Below, piece after piece: positions 1 through 9,726 of a stretch of DNA of 64,000 nucleotides. Numbering within the stretch: the first letter of the stretch is position 1; each line of letters begins with the position of its first letter. A model generated the notes under the pieces. It saw only the letters and a program-made list of their open reading frames with translations. It did not search any database and had not been told where the DNA came from. A program made the position numbers and the translations under genes. Origin of the DNA: Gliomastix tumulicola (taxonomy: Eukaryota > Ascomycota > Sordariomycetes > Hypocreales > Bionectriaceae); assembly GCA_001599755.1 (NCBI GenBank), contig BCHX01000003.1, positions 4,611,782 through 4,675,781 of the forward strand, in the 5' to 3' direction.

Positions 1-495
1 CGGGCAGGCGAAGTAGCCCCTCCAGTTGGTCGGCGGGCGCCGCTGGCCGTCCTCGTCGTACCGCGCCGGCTTCCAGATGTACCAGTCGCGCTTGGGGTTG
101 TCCCGCGACGAGCGCGACTCCTTGAACCAAGGGTGCTCCATCGAGGTGTGGTTGACGACGAGGTCGAGGATGACCTTGATGCCCCGGTCATGCGCCTCGT
201 GCACCAGCGTGTCGACGTCGTCGATGGAGCCGTACGGCGCGTAGATCTTCTGGTAGTCCGAGACGTCGTAGCCCATGTCCTTCTGGGGGCTCTCGAAGAT
301 GGGCGACACCCAGATGACGTCGACGCCCAGGTCGGCGAGATAGTCGATCTCGGATATGAGGCCTGGCAGGTCGCCCCAGCCGTCGCCGTTGGAGTCCTTG
401 AAGCTGGCGGGATAGACCTGGTAGAAGGTGGCGTCCTTCCACCAGGCGTGTTTGCCTGCGAAGCCGTTCTTGGTGTCCCACGTCAACGAGCCCAT
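1..495 (-). CDS. GH13 alpha-glucosidase / maltase (N-terminal part, cut by window edge)
   Basis: Reads from an ATG at 495 on the minus strand to base 1, giving 165 residues with no stop. The N-terminus (WWKDATFYQVYPASFKDSNG, then GDLPGLISEIDYLADLGVDV) is the classic start of GH13 oligo-1,6-glucosidase/alpha-glucosidase proteins. The conserved beta-strand block DLVVNHTSMEHPWF is present near residues 104-117, followed by RDNPKRDWYIW. No signal peptide is visible, so a cytoplasmic maltase or isomaltase cleaving imported alpha-glucosides is expected (family knowledge). The catalytic Asp/Glu/Asp residues lie beyond the edge and cannot be checked. A maltose-type permease (6498, plus strand) and a Zn2Cys6 regulator (11517, minus) nearby suggest a MAL-like locus. 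Family assignment is firm; exact substrate is not. Confidence 0.93.
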   Translation of the reverse strand, partial: MGSLTWDTKNGFAGKHAWWKDATFYQVYPASFKDSNGDGWGDLPGLISEIDYLADLGVDVIWVSPIFESPQKDMGYDVSDYQKIYAPYGSIDDVDTLVHEAHDRGIKVILDLVVNHTSMEHPWFKESRSSRDNPKRDWYIWKPARYDEDGQRRPPTNWRGYFACP

Positions 496-1111
496 GATGA
501 TGATGATGACGACGACAGACGCAAAATTCGGGACGAAGCTGTGGTCAGATGCTGTGCAAGGGGAGAGGTGTGCAGAACGAGAAAGACCCAATTGATCGAG
601 GACGGCTATCCGGCCTTACTTGTAGCATTCGTTCCCCCCTTTTCATGCATGCCAATGCATACGAGGACCACGACGAAATGGTGTGGGAGCGATTGTCAGA
701 TTTTCGACGTGGGACGGAGTGACAGACGGGCGCGAGCGGGCGTTGGAATGGACCCAGCAGATGCAAGAGTTCCTCCACTGCGCGCTCCGGCGATGTACAG
801 ATGCGTCCGCATCGCCAAGGAAGGGGCATTCTCGTACATACACGAGGAGCATCCGGGCGGAGCTGGCATCCGCTTATCTCCTTCGTGCTGCAGCTGCCGA
901 TATCTGGCTCTCTTGTCGCACCGTCAATATTCTCTCGAGGAAGCAGCGATGACATGGACGACAGTGGTTTAGTGAAGGCGGAGTCTCCGCCGGCGACAGG
1001 AGCACTAGAGACAGGGAGCTGCGTGGGTGGCATGATTAGCTGATTCTTGTCCCTGACCGACAAGATATCGGATGTCCTCTCGGATCACGGAAGAGACCCT
1101 ATTCGCCGGGA
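496..1111. other. Intergenic: upstream region of the GH13 gene
   Basis: About 600 bp in front of the glucosidase start. Immediately upstream of the ATG is a short run of GAT/GAC trinucleotides (about 495-525). The open frames crossing this stretch on both strands have no recognisable protein pattern and overlap one another. No convincing gene is seen. Confidence 0.5.
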
Positions 1112-1300
1112 GGACACTCCTGTTCTCCCCCGCAGACCCCCAAAGGCCCCGACTTCGACCTTGACGTCCGCGAGGAGGATTACGCTCGGTTCAAGCCGTA
1201 GATATCGCAGCATTCAATGATGCCGAGTGGAGAGAGCCCAGCCAACCGGGACGATAAGCAATTTATTTTTCCTGCTGCCAAGCGGGGGAAAACAGGATTT
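1112..1300 (+). repeat. Dispersed repeat, copy A (upstream of the degenerate gene copy)
   Basis: Shares with copy B (3058-3258) a 5' block CTCCTGTTCTCCCCCGCAGA (1117 here, 3069 there), then interrupted matches: CCGTA followed by TG-ATG-CG-CCAGTGGAG-like text, AGCCAACCGG, ACGA(T/C)AAGCAA and GCCAAGCG. The two copies are about 1.95 kb apart and diverged, with indels. In this copy the left arm of the palindrome seen in B and C is decayed. Confidence 0.7.
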
Positions 1301-1870
1301 TCCACAGACGCACACACACGTGCTATGGGTCTTCCGGTCGCGACCAGGTATACTGACTGTCCTTAGATTCCTGCTCATGAAATGCATGGGCTGTTGGTCG
1401 CTCCGCTCATTGTCCCCAGCAGGAAGAGCTTTAAATCGCGTTAGTTCGCTGATAGCTCTCCTCCGAGCGAGCCTTTATCTGTTATTAGCTGACGAATGTC
1501 GCCTCAAGGCATTCTTTGTGTCCACGCCCACGTTCTTGGCCATACGAAAGCTTGCACCTTGCCTCGAAGAACAAAAGATATTGGCAACAAATCCGCGCCT
1601 CAGGGACCCATCGGATTCGGGCTCTCTTATGACGGCCGAGAAAAGATGACATTGTAGCTGCAAAGAAAGACGCGACTTGAACCCTTAAGCCCTTGGACGT
1701 TTGATATGTAGTTACTGCCGTTTAAAACATAGCGAACAGTCTGTTGAGGTTCATACGATGCTCCCAAGTCATACATAAGGCTGATATCATTATCAATTGA
1801 TTCTTCCCGCGGTAACTTGTTGCAATCCCTATGAAGAAATAGCCCACGATATCAATCGCCTCTTCGCCAG
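1301..1870. other. Intergenic between repeat A and the degenerate gene copy
   Basis: Holds a 140-residue open frame (to 1649) and a smaller one on the other strand, neither with protein-like composition or homologues I recognise. It occupies the position of the promoter and first exon of the intact paralogue, but I cannot align it by eye with 3260-4240. Confidence 0.4.
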
Positions 1871-2781
1871 ATGCTTTCACGTAAGTCCCTCGCCCTTCCT
1901 CCGATCCGCCCTGCCTCTTGAGATTCGGAACGCTATGCCTCGGAGTTGCTGTTGGCATGATTAATCTAATAATCCTTTACGGAACCATCCTCGAGTATTT
2001 CTTGGAAGTCGAAACGCTCGATCGACGTCTGCGGGACGTCGTCTCGGGAGAGGAGGACCCGACGCCTGAAGCGTGTCTAGAAGACCTTTCGTACTTTTCA
2101 TCAGATACAGAGAATTCCGAGACGGAGCTACTACGACTCAACTCGACTGTGTCGACAAGAATATGATACCCGAGCGCGGCTACGAGAGGTGGAAACAAAA
2201 GAGGGAGGCCAACCCAAACAAGCTGAGGGAGGAATGGGATCATCACCGACAGGTTCAAGAAAGGCGCCGAAGGGAGATCCGTGATAGCCTGAGGGGCTTT
2301 CCCGGTCATATCGAGAGTGTGAAAGAGACCTTGGCAGGCTATGGCATAGAACAGCCAATCCAGATTCTCGATGGCCCGAAGCAGCAAAACAAACTGACGA
2401 CGTGGGTGGAATACCTAGCCTTTGAATACTGGGAACAGGACAGCAGGAGACAGCAAGTAAAGGAAAGGGAGCACGAAGTAGATCAGGCATGGGAAGGCAT
2501 CATGGTTGCCGAGGACTGGCCACCGCTTCGAAAAATGAGAGAATACATCGACGCGTTCAACCATAAGCCCATGAGGACTCAAATACATAACTGGAGGGCC
2601 ATTGCTTGACGCCCGCCGAGACCTTGAGGACTTCGAATCAAGGGTGGCGAGCAAGGGAAATCTGGGAGGCGCCTCGCAGGAAGCCGTCAATGTAAAACTG
2701 CAGCGCTTGAGAGACAGGTTCGAGGAAGCCTTGATGAGGGACCGTGCAGTTGCTGATGCGGACTCGCACGCATCGCCCTAA
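1871..2781 (+). pseudogene. Degenerate paralogue of the 4012-5691 gene
   Basis: Pieces line up in order with the intact gene downstream. A donor-like site in matching context (GCTTTCACGTAAGT, GTAAGT at 1881) corresponds to the intron donor at 4245. RLRDVVSGEEDPTPE (about 2020-2065) matches RLGNIASGEKDARPA. GYERWKQKREANPNKLREEW (about 2175-2235) matches SYKRWREAMDAEPRRLRKRW. QNKLTTWVEYLAFEYWEQD (2389-2445) matches QDKLTTWLEYLATVYWRQE. LEDFESRVASKGNLGGASQE (about 2620-2680) matches YQFERKLEAKDDGLQGIPQE. The block of roughly 110 residues between the second and third pieces is missing. The reading frame shifts near 2155-2170, and again at 2605, where one frame stops (TGA 2607-2609) and the match continues in another to TAA at 2779. 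A functional protein is unlikely unless extra splicing rescues it; a shorter expressed product from 2073 (178 aa) cannot be excluded. Confidence 0.8.
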
Positions 2782-3057
2782 TGGCTTCACCCTCGAGACT
2801 CCCGGATATAGCTGGGGGGGTTATTGATGAGGAGGCGTGGGGTGTGGGTGGATGACGGAGGACGCTCAAGGCACCGTCCTGTGTCTTCATTTTCTAGGAC
2901 TAGTTAGCTTTAGTTTGAGGTGTTATTATTGAACAATCAACGTAGCTCAGCAGCACAGATCTGCTCACCGAGGTACTCGTACAATATTGATGGGTGGATG
3001 GAGCCTTCATGCTAGACGATCAATTCATGACCAGGGCACTTCTGCCAGCCCTGCACG
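2782..3057. other. Intergenic after the degenerate copy
   Basis: Former 3' region of the degenerate copy. I see no gene, terminator-like motif or repeat here apart from the start of repeat B at its right end. Confidence 0.4.
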
Positions 3058-3258
3058 GGAACAGGAGTCTCCTGTTCTCCCCCGCAGACCCCCCAGGGCC
3101 CCTAGTTAAATTCCAAGTTCAATTTCGACGGCCGCCGAGGAAGATGGCAGGCTCGGCACAAGCCGTAAATACCACCATGTTGATGACGCCCAGTGGAGTG
3201 ACTCTAGCCAACCGGAACGACAAGCAACTCCTTCTCACCGGCCGCCAAGCGAGTGAAA
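3058..3258 (+). repeat. Dispersed repeat, copy B, with palindrome
   Basis: Second and better preserved copy of the element at 1112-1300. It opens with a 19-bp perfect palindrome (3059-3077; arms GAACAGGAG and CTCCTGTTC around a central T) followed by TCCCCCGCAGACCCCCC. Its right part (GCCAAGCGAGTGAAACC) ends near 3258. It sits between the degenerate copy and the intact gene. Confidence 0.75.
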
Positions 3259-4011
3259 CCAAAGTAGTATTCCAGATAACGACGTACTGCAGCCGAGCCT
3301 GTACCTAGACACCTTGTGATCCACGAATCATACCAGTAGCCACCACGGCCGACCATTCCTTTGTCGGGCCTGCCTGAACTTGGACTTTTGATTGCTCCAC
3401 CTAAAGCGCCCTGCGTAGCTGGAGCATTCAGCGTGCCTTAAGTGACCATCTGGACTGTTTGTTGTCTTTGTCTCTTCAGCGGCGAGCGAGTCGCCAGGGG
3501 CCTGAACAGAGAATAAAGAATATGAGGCCTGAGTGAGCTGAGTCACGCCTTTGGCTTGTTTTATCTGAATTTCTGATCTAATTAGAGCATGAGAGGTTGA
3601 AGAGTTGCGCTGCCGCTTCCCCAGTTCGCTAGTATTCCTCGAAGTCGTAGTAGCGATAGAATAAAGCAGCATTCCAATGCACCCTACGGCGCTGCTGCAA
3701 ATGACCAAATATAGATCAAGAACAAAGCAATTAGATGAGGCCTCTGCACTGCAGAGGTGTAGTCGTTCACGTCTTTCCAACAAACACTCTCGACTCCATA
3801 TGCCACGCGCGCCTTTTTTTTTCATCGCAAACAAAGAAGTACTTCAAGCAGCGCAGTCAGAGAGCTACGAGGGCAGACTGGCAGTCGGTATAAAGGCTCT
3901 TCAAGGAACCTTTGGTGCTGCAGACTACAGTCGAATTGGCAAGCAAGGCTCACAGTGCCCTCAACGCATCCGCTTCACAGAGAATATCAACGCAGTAGCC
4001 CATAGCCCACC
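3259..4011 (+). promoter_or_regulatory. Upstream region of the 4012 gene, with TATA box
   Basis: A TATAAA box lies at 3889-3894, 118 bp before the ATG at 4012, giving a credible 5' UTR. A 168-residue antisense open frame (3328-3834) has no family features and covers the expected promoter, so I treat it as chance. Confidence 0.5.
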
Positions 4012-5691
4012 ATGCGGGAGATCGGAGTCCCCTCGACCAGCTCTAGTTCGAGTGCTTCTACAGTACAGAACGAAATCTCGATTCATGAACTGGAGCGCAT
4101 GACTCGATCTGAGCTCAGGCAGTTTGTCGAAGCGCACCAGAGGCGCGTCGTCGTCTCCTCGCTACCCGTCAGGGAGTTCAGGAACTGGGACATGGAACTC
4201 GGAGCGATGTTCGGCAGCAAGGACGAGTACTTGAAGAAGCTTTCGTAAGTCGTCATGTTGCCCCGGCGCTCCTCGAAGAAAAATAAAAGCTGACACGGAA
4301 GGCTTCACTTCAGAGCCCGTATTGACGATGTCATGCAAGATACTGACACCGACGCTCCCAATCAGCGTTTGGGAAACATTGCTTCGGGAGAGAAGGACGC
4401 AAGGCCAGCCTCCTACCAGGACGATCCGAACGCCCATGATTCCTCTGGCAGCGAAGATCCTATCGGATCGGTCTTCAATACGAATCGGGACTTTGATTTC
4501 TCTCAGCTTGAGACTTTGGCCCATGAAGACCTCTTGTGGCGACAGGGCCGTCCTCTCTACGACCTCGAGCTTCTCCCACTGGTCGCCCGGTGCCAGGTGC
4601 ACCTCATGGATCTCCCTCAGCGGGTGAAGGAGTACATACGCCGTGAGGAAGGGGCACTGCAGAACCAGCTCATACGCTGGGAAGAGTTCATCGATCTCCA
4701 GTGGACGCAACGAGGGCTCCTGGATGAGTATGAGCTCCGCTTCGACCTGTGGGCGGAGGACGAGGATCGCCGTCGCCGCAGATGGCTGACCGAGGCCAGC
4801 TACAAGAGGTGGAGAGAGGCGATGGATGCGGAGCCGCGTAGGCTGCGTAAGAGATGGACAACGTACCGCTGGAGGCGGGAGCAGGCTCGGCGTCTCCAAG
4901 GTCGAGACGCCAACAGCGTCAGAGGCTTTGAAGCCCACGCAGCCCGCGTCCAGACGACCCTGACGGACTGGCGAGTCCTCCTACCGGCGCATCTGCATGA
5001 GGATCCATCCTCTCAGGACAAGCTCACGACGTGGCTGGAGTATCTGGCCACCGTGTACTGGCGCCAGGAAGAGCTCGTACGCTCCAAACAAGAGAAGGAG
5101 AAGCTGGTTGACAAGGCTTTCGATGCCATCAGGTTCTCAATGGACTGGACCATCTCTCAGAAGACCAGGGAATACCTCGATGCGCTTCATCTCTTCCCAC
5201 AAAGGGAAACAGAGTCACGCGCAGAAACTGCACGCAATATCGCCGGCATAGATCTCTACCAATTTGAACGCAAGCTGGAGGCTAAGGACGACGGGCTGCA
5301 GGGCATTCCGCAAGAAGCAATCGACGCAAGACTCAAATGCCTGCGAGACAGGGCTAGTATGGAGGAAGAGTATTATCTAATCGCGTCGAGGCCGCGAAGA
5401 GAATACTATGCATACAAAGGGGCCAAAAATCAAGTGAAGCGTGCGTCGGAGGATGCTGACCATCACGCCTCTTACGTGCAATGGGTCGAGAATCAGATTC
5501 CGCTCATCCACTTTGAGGTAGGTGCGGGTGTGCTGGTGAGGACACCTATTAGACGGACAGAGTCGGACACAGGGCCTTCAAACCAGAGCTTGGAGAGGGC
5601 AGAGGATGGCGAGTTGAGGAAGAGGAGCACGACTGGGCGTGGTGGCGACGAGGGGCAACAGCAGGCATCGAAAAGGACCAAGCGTTCATAA
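4012..5691 (+). CDS. Uncharacterised charged Trp/Tyr-rich protein, 536 aa, intact paralogue
   Basis: Two exons: 4012-4244 and 4314-5691. The 69-bp intron starts GTAAGT (4245), has a GCTGAC branch-like site and ends TTCAG (4313); joining keeps the frame. The start has a good context (CCCACCATG). The product is hydrophilic, rich in Arg, Lys, Glu and Trp, and mainly helical by composition. A central stretch (about residues 225-330) contains RRRRWLTEASYKRWREAM and KLTTWLEYLATVYW, a Trp/Tyr pattern I recall from large unnamed protein families in moulds but cannot verify. The tail is low-complexity with a basic KRTKRS end, which could serve as a nuclear signal. No enzyme motif, signal peptide or membrane segment is visible. 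A broken copy sits 1.2 kb upstream. Function unknown. Confidence 0.85.
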
Positions 5692-6036
5692 CGAAAACGA
5701 TGATTCGACTCAAGCGTCCGGTGCTACGAGTATAGCGTGACAGCCAAGCTTGAGGTTGCTACAGAAGCTGGCAGAAGCCGAGATCGGAGTGGCAAGCCAC
5801 AAGGGCATTAGACACCCTTTCTCGACAACCTATCCCTACAGATTGATCATTGATGGGGAAATTGAGGGAGTATTGAATATTGGCAGGGGCACACGAGGTT
5901 CTTTTTAGTATCCTATACCTATGATAGATCATAAGCCCATCATACTACTAGAGTGTCCCAGCATATGTCAAGTCAGGTACCTGACTCGTGACCGTGCAGT
6001 CCTCGGGCAATAAAACACTCCCTTAGTGCGACGTAT
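5692..6036. other. 3' flank of the 4012 gene
   Basis: AT-richer sequence with no open frame of interest; presumably the 3' UTR and spacer. Ends at repeat copy C. Confidence 0.4.
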
Positions 6037-6075
6037 CAGAACAGGAGACTCCTGTTCTCCCCGCAATCTCCACGA
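6037..6075 (+). repeat. Dispersed repeat, copy C (short, with palindrome)
   Basis: A 21-bp perfect palindrome at 6038-6058 (arms AGAACAGGAG and CTCCTGTTCT around a central A) followed by CCCCGCAATCTCC, matching the left end of copies A and B. The similarity fades after about 40 bp, so only the end of the element is present. The three copies lie before, between and after the duplicated genes. Confidence 0.65.
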
Positions 6076-6497
6076 AAATTCAAAAAACTGGACGTGGTCT
6101 GGGCCAAGACGCCAAACTCTTTCCATCCAATCCCTCACCCCGACCTTAACCTAATACTAGGGATGTCATCTTAAGAACAAGCCCGCGCGTAGACCAGTAC
6201 ATACCCTTAGGACCATGGCCTCGTGATGCCCTGAGTCCTTTTCGTGAGGGTCTCTTGTCAATCCGCTGGGCGGCCTGGCTCTTCTGTCGGTCTGCGTCGG
6301 CCAACGTGGTGCAGGATCGCCTTTTTTTCGGGGACCCCCTGCTCCCATCCTGGGTATAAAGTATCAAAGATCCCCCGTCATCCCTCCTCCTGCTGCAGCA
6401 TCCCTTCCCCCTCAGCTCGCACTCGCTCCAATCTCTCTCACTTCTATCGAGACCGGTCCTAGATCCCTTCTCTTCCTTCCTGCCTGCCCTTCCCGCC
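6076..6497 (+). promoter_or_regulatory. Promoter region of the sugar permease, TATA box at 6355-6360
   Basis: TATAAA (6355-6360) lies 138 bp upstream of the permease ATG. It is followed by a pyrimidine-rich CT stretch (6375-6490), typical of strongly expressed genes of filamentous fungi. No specific regulator site is claimed. Confidence 0.55.
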
Positions 6498-8335
6498 ATG
6501 GCCGGAGAAGACACGACACACGCCGCCACTGACAAGGCCGTCTCGGTCTCGGAGCACAATGAGACGCTCCCGCCGGCTGCCCTCGCGTCCGAGGCCAGAC
6601 AGGCTGCCAACGCCGAGCACGAGATGACCCTGTGGCAGGCCATCAAGACCTACCCGCACGCCATCGGGTGGTCGATCCTCCTCTCTTCTACGTTGAGTAC
6701 GCATGTCCCGGCGCCCTGCCTCAGTGAAGAACATAGCTAACCGCGCGGTGGTGCAGTCATGGGTGAGTGAATCTGTCACAAGATGTGTCGTCGTATGTCC
6801 CACGTGCTAAACGGACAATCGCAGAGGGCTACGACCTCTCCCTCCTGGGCAACCTGTACGCGTCGCCCGTCTTCAACAAGAAGTACGGCACGTGGATCGA
6901 GAGCCAGCAGAAGTACCAGGTTTCTGCTGCCTGGCAGAGTGGCCTCTCCAACGGCGCCCGCGCCGGCGAGGTCATAGGACTCATCATTGCTGGCTGGACG
7001 GCGGATCGATGGGGAGCCAAGATGACCACCATTGGCTTCCTTGTCATGATGATTGCCACCGTCTTCGCCCTCTTCTTCGCGCCCAATGTCAAGATCCTCG
7101 TGCTCGGTGAGGTACTGTGCGGTACGGCTCCCTCTCCCCCTGATTGGCCAGCTGTATCTCAGTGAAGTGCTGACATAGAGACATTCTATCCAGGCATCCC
7201 ATGGGGAGCCTTCCAGAGCGTCGCGCCGGCCTACGCCGCCGAGGTGTCGCCCACGATCCTCCGGCCGTACCTGACGACCTTCATCAACATGTGCTGGGTC
7301 ATCGGGCAGTTCTTCAGCGCGGCCGTCAACCGCGGCTCCGTCGACCGCACCGACGAGTGGGCGTACCGCATCCCCTTCGCCATCCAGTGGGTGTGGCCCG
7401 TCGTCATCCTCTCGGGCCTCGTCTTCGCGCCCGAGTCCCCCTGGTGGCTGATCCGCAAGGGCGACCGCGCCGGCGCGCGCGCAGCCCTGCTCCGGCTGAC
7501 GTCGGCCGGCCAGCCGGGCTTCAACGTCGACGAGACGCTCGCCATGATCGAGCACACTAACGAGATGGAGAAGAAGATCAAGGCGGGCGTGCGCTACCGC
7601 GACTGTTTCCGGGGCGCCGACACGCGCCGCTCCGAGATCGTCATCGGCATCTGGATCGTCCAGACGCTCGGCGGGCAGAACCTCATGGGCTACTTCTCCT
7701 ACTTCCTCACGCAGGCGGGCATGGACCCCAAGAACTCCTTCTCGCTGTCCATGGCCAACTCGGCGCTGGGCATCGTCGGCACCGCGGGCTCCTGGTTCCT
7801 CATGTCGCGCGTCGGCCGCCGCACCATCCACTTCAGCGGCCTGTGCTGCCAGTTCCTCCTGCTCATCATCGTCGGCTCGCTATCCTTCGCCGGGTCCAAC
7901 GCCTCCGTCTGGGCCATCGGTGGGCTGCTCATCGTCTTCACCTTTGTCTACGACTTCACCGTCGGCCCCGTGACCTACTCGCTCGTCTCCGAGCTCTCGT
8001 CCACGCGGCTCAAGGCAAAGACCATCGTCATGGCCCGCGCCGCCTACAACGCGAGCAACATCTTCGTCAACGTCATGACGAACTACCAGCTGTCCTCGGG
8101 CGCGTGGAACTGGGGCGCCCGCACGGCGTTCTTCTGGGCGGGTACGTGTCTGCTCTCCTGCGTGTGGGCCTTCTTCCGCGTGCCGGAGCCCAAGGACCGC
8201 ACGTACGCGGAGCTGGATATGCTGTTTGAGCAGCGCGTCAACGCGAGGAAGTTTGCCGAGACGGAGGTGAACCCGTACACGCCCGAGGCCGTGGACCGCA
8301 GGGACTCGGTTGTCAAGGAGGACGAGAAGATCTGA
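6498..8335 (+). CDS. MFS sugar/H+ symporter, maltose (alpha-glucoside) permease type, 547 aa
   Basis: Four exons: 6498-6696, a 6-nt microexon 6757-6762 (TCATGG), 6825-7121 and 7194-8335. Introns are 60, 62 and 72 bp, each GT..AG with CTAAC or CTGAC branch sites (6736, 6806, 7169). The microexon supplies the I-M-E of the family motif before GYDLSLLGNLYASP. Other hallmarks are AGWTADRWG (loop 2-3), LCGIPWGAFQSVAPAYAAEV, PESPWWLIRKG and a C-terminal PEPKDRTYAELDMLFE. About twelve membrane helices are expected from this family; it imports maltose or related alpha-glucosides across the plasma membrane with protons. The GH13 gene upstream would hydrolyse the imported sugar. Substrate is inferred from family pattern and context only. 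Confidence 0.93.
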
Positions 8336-8541
8336 CGGCATTAATGTGGTATGTGGAGGATGAAAATGGGAGGAAGATGAAGTTTGGCATTCTGTGTATG
8401 GTCTCTAGATCGTAGCTACATGTAATAGAGCGCTCTGTTCAGCCTAGGCCATCTGCGTGATACAGTGTAGCGACTCAGACCTCATCATGAACGCCGATCA
8501 CGTAAGACCACCAATAGCCGGGCCTGCCCCGACGTAGACGG

Positions 8542-9200
8542 TCATGTCTCCCGCTGCCGCGGTCGCTTGAAGAAGCCTGCCCAGGCTCCTCTGACTCTCT
8601 TCCAAAAAGACCGAGTGCCCCCGGGCTTGTTCGGAGCACCATCCTTGCCCGCCTTGGTCTCGGAGTCGGTGCGTGCCTCGATGGGAGATGCCGAGGCCAC
8701 GCGAAGATCCAAAGGTAACGGCCTTGGTGACGAGGCAGGGCTTCCGTTCACGTTGACGACCATGCTATCCGCATCGCACAAATCCCATTGCGTATCGCCG
8801 AACCTGAAGGTCAGTCCATTGCAGGCCAGCTCCGTTCCCGGGTCCAGCAGGGCGAGGCTGCGGAGAGCAGCGACGAAGTCGCTGTCTGATAGGTTCGCGT
8901 GCTCGGGGTCGTCGGTCGCCTTGGCCCACAGGCCCTCCTCGAGATCGGGATCGACGGCTACCAGGCTGAAGTCGGAGCGGCACTCGACGAGATAGTGTCT
9001 GGCATTCTCGATGGTGGTGATCAGGCGCCCACGCGCGTGCATCGACATGGGAACGGATGTAGCGGTGTCGAGTTCGGTCGGAGCAAGAAGGTTGGTAGCT
9101 GGGTCGCGATTCGGCGTTAGCAGGATGGTGTGTTGGGGGTCGCGGGCCTCGCAGCAGACTCACTTGGGTTCTGGTGTAGGGCGGGGACTAGTCCAGGCAT
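8542..9200 (-). CDS. Hypothetical protein, 197 aa
   Basis: Two exons on the minus strand: 9200-9164 and 9098-8542. The 65-bp intron has GTGAGT, TGCTAAC and CCCAG, and joining gives N-terminal MPGLVPALHQNP followed by TTNLLAPTELDTATSVP. An alternative is to start at MSMHARG (9048) without the exon. The middle part (RLITTIENARHYLVECRSD; LVAVDPDLEEGLWA; FRFGDTQWDLCDADSMVVNV) looks like a small folded domain. The tail is basic and Trp/Phe-rich (FWKRVRGAWAGFFKRPRQ), which could touch membranes or nucleic acid. I recognise no family. It lies between the permease and the regulator. Confidence 0.6.
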
Positions 9201-9726
9201 GGTCTGAGACGTAGGAAGGTGTGATGAGCGTCTTCAATACCAAGATGAAGGAAGAACAGCTGTGTTAAGTAGTCGTCGTAGGCCAGGGCGGTCAGCGGGT
9301 TTGCTACCAATAGCGCTTCAAACAGATTGTACCAATCTGCTTTGATGCTTGCTGTGCCCCGGGTGAAGGAGGAGTCATGATGCAGCGTGACTTGCAGCGT
9401 GACCTGCAGCGCAGACGCCATTGTCGACCGAGGCAGGCTGTATGTCACTGGATTGACAGCAAGTCACTGGTCAGTGCACAATCGCGTCTGCCTCCAATTC
9501 GACCTGTGATCCAGCGCCTCTGGAGGGCAAACCACGTTTACCGACCAAGACAAGCTTCCATCCATGGCCAGTGTGAAAGGTCTGTGCCCGCTTGTTCACA
9601 GTCGGAACGCTTTCAAGCAAATCTAGCGCGTTCGTCGTCGAACTAGCCTAGGTGATTCTCGTCCTGCCGCGCCGCGGAGATCCTACAGCACATGTCGGAA
9701 TGAATGCTGGTCTCACAACATCCTTT
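9201..9726. other. Intergenic between the hypothetical gene and the Zn2Cys6 gene
   Basis: Contains a short imperfect direct repeat GTGACTTGCAGCGTGACCTGCAGC (about 9388-9410, two units of about 11 bp). An 86-residue minus-strand frame (9188-9448) looks partly protein-like but does not splice in frame into the 9200 gene by any site I can see. Otherwise nothing recognised. Confidence 0.4.

Noticed and set aside
133..972. 279-codon plus-strand frame overlapping the glucosidase start
   Set aside because: It is the antisense shadow of the GH13 exon at its left and has Asp/Val-rich, non-domain text.
3328..3834. 168-codon minus-strand frame with a hydrophobic stretch
   Set aside because: It covers the TATA-bearing promoter side of the intact gene, lacks domain text and has poor start context.
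6776..7831. 351-codon minus-strand frame under the permease
   Set aside because: It is an antisense shadow running through permease exons and introns, with Asp/Arg/Gly-rich translation.
9188..9448. 86-codon minus-strand frame with passable text
   Set aside because: It cannot be joined in frame to the 9200 gene with any clear splice pair; treated as possible leader or chance.
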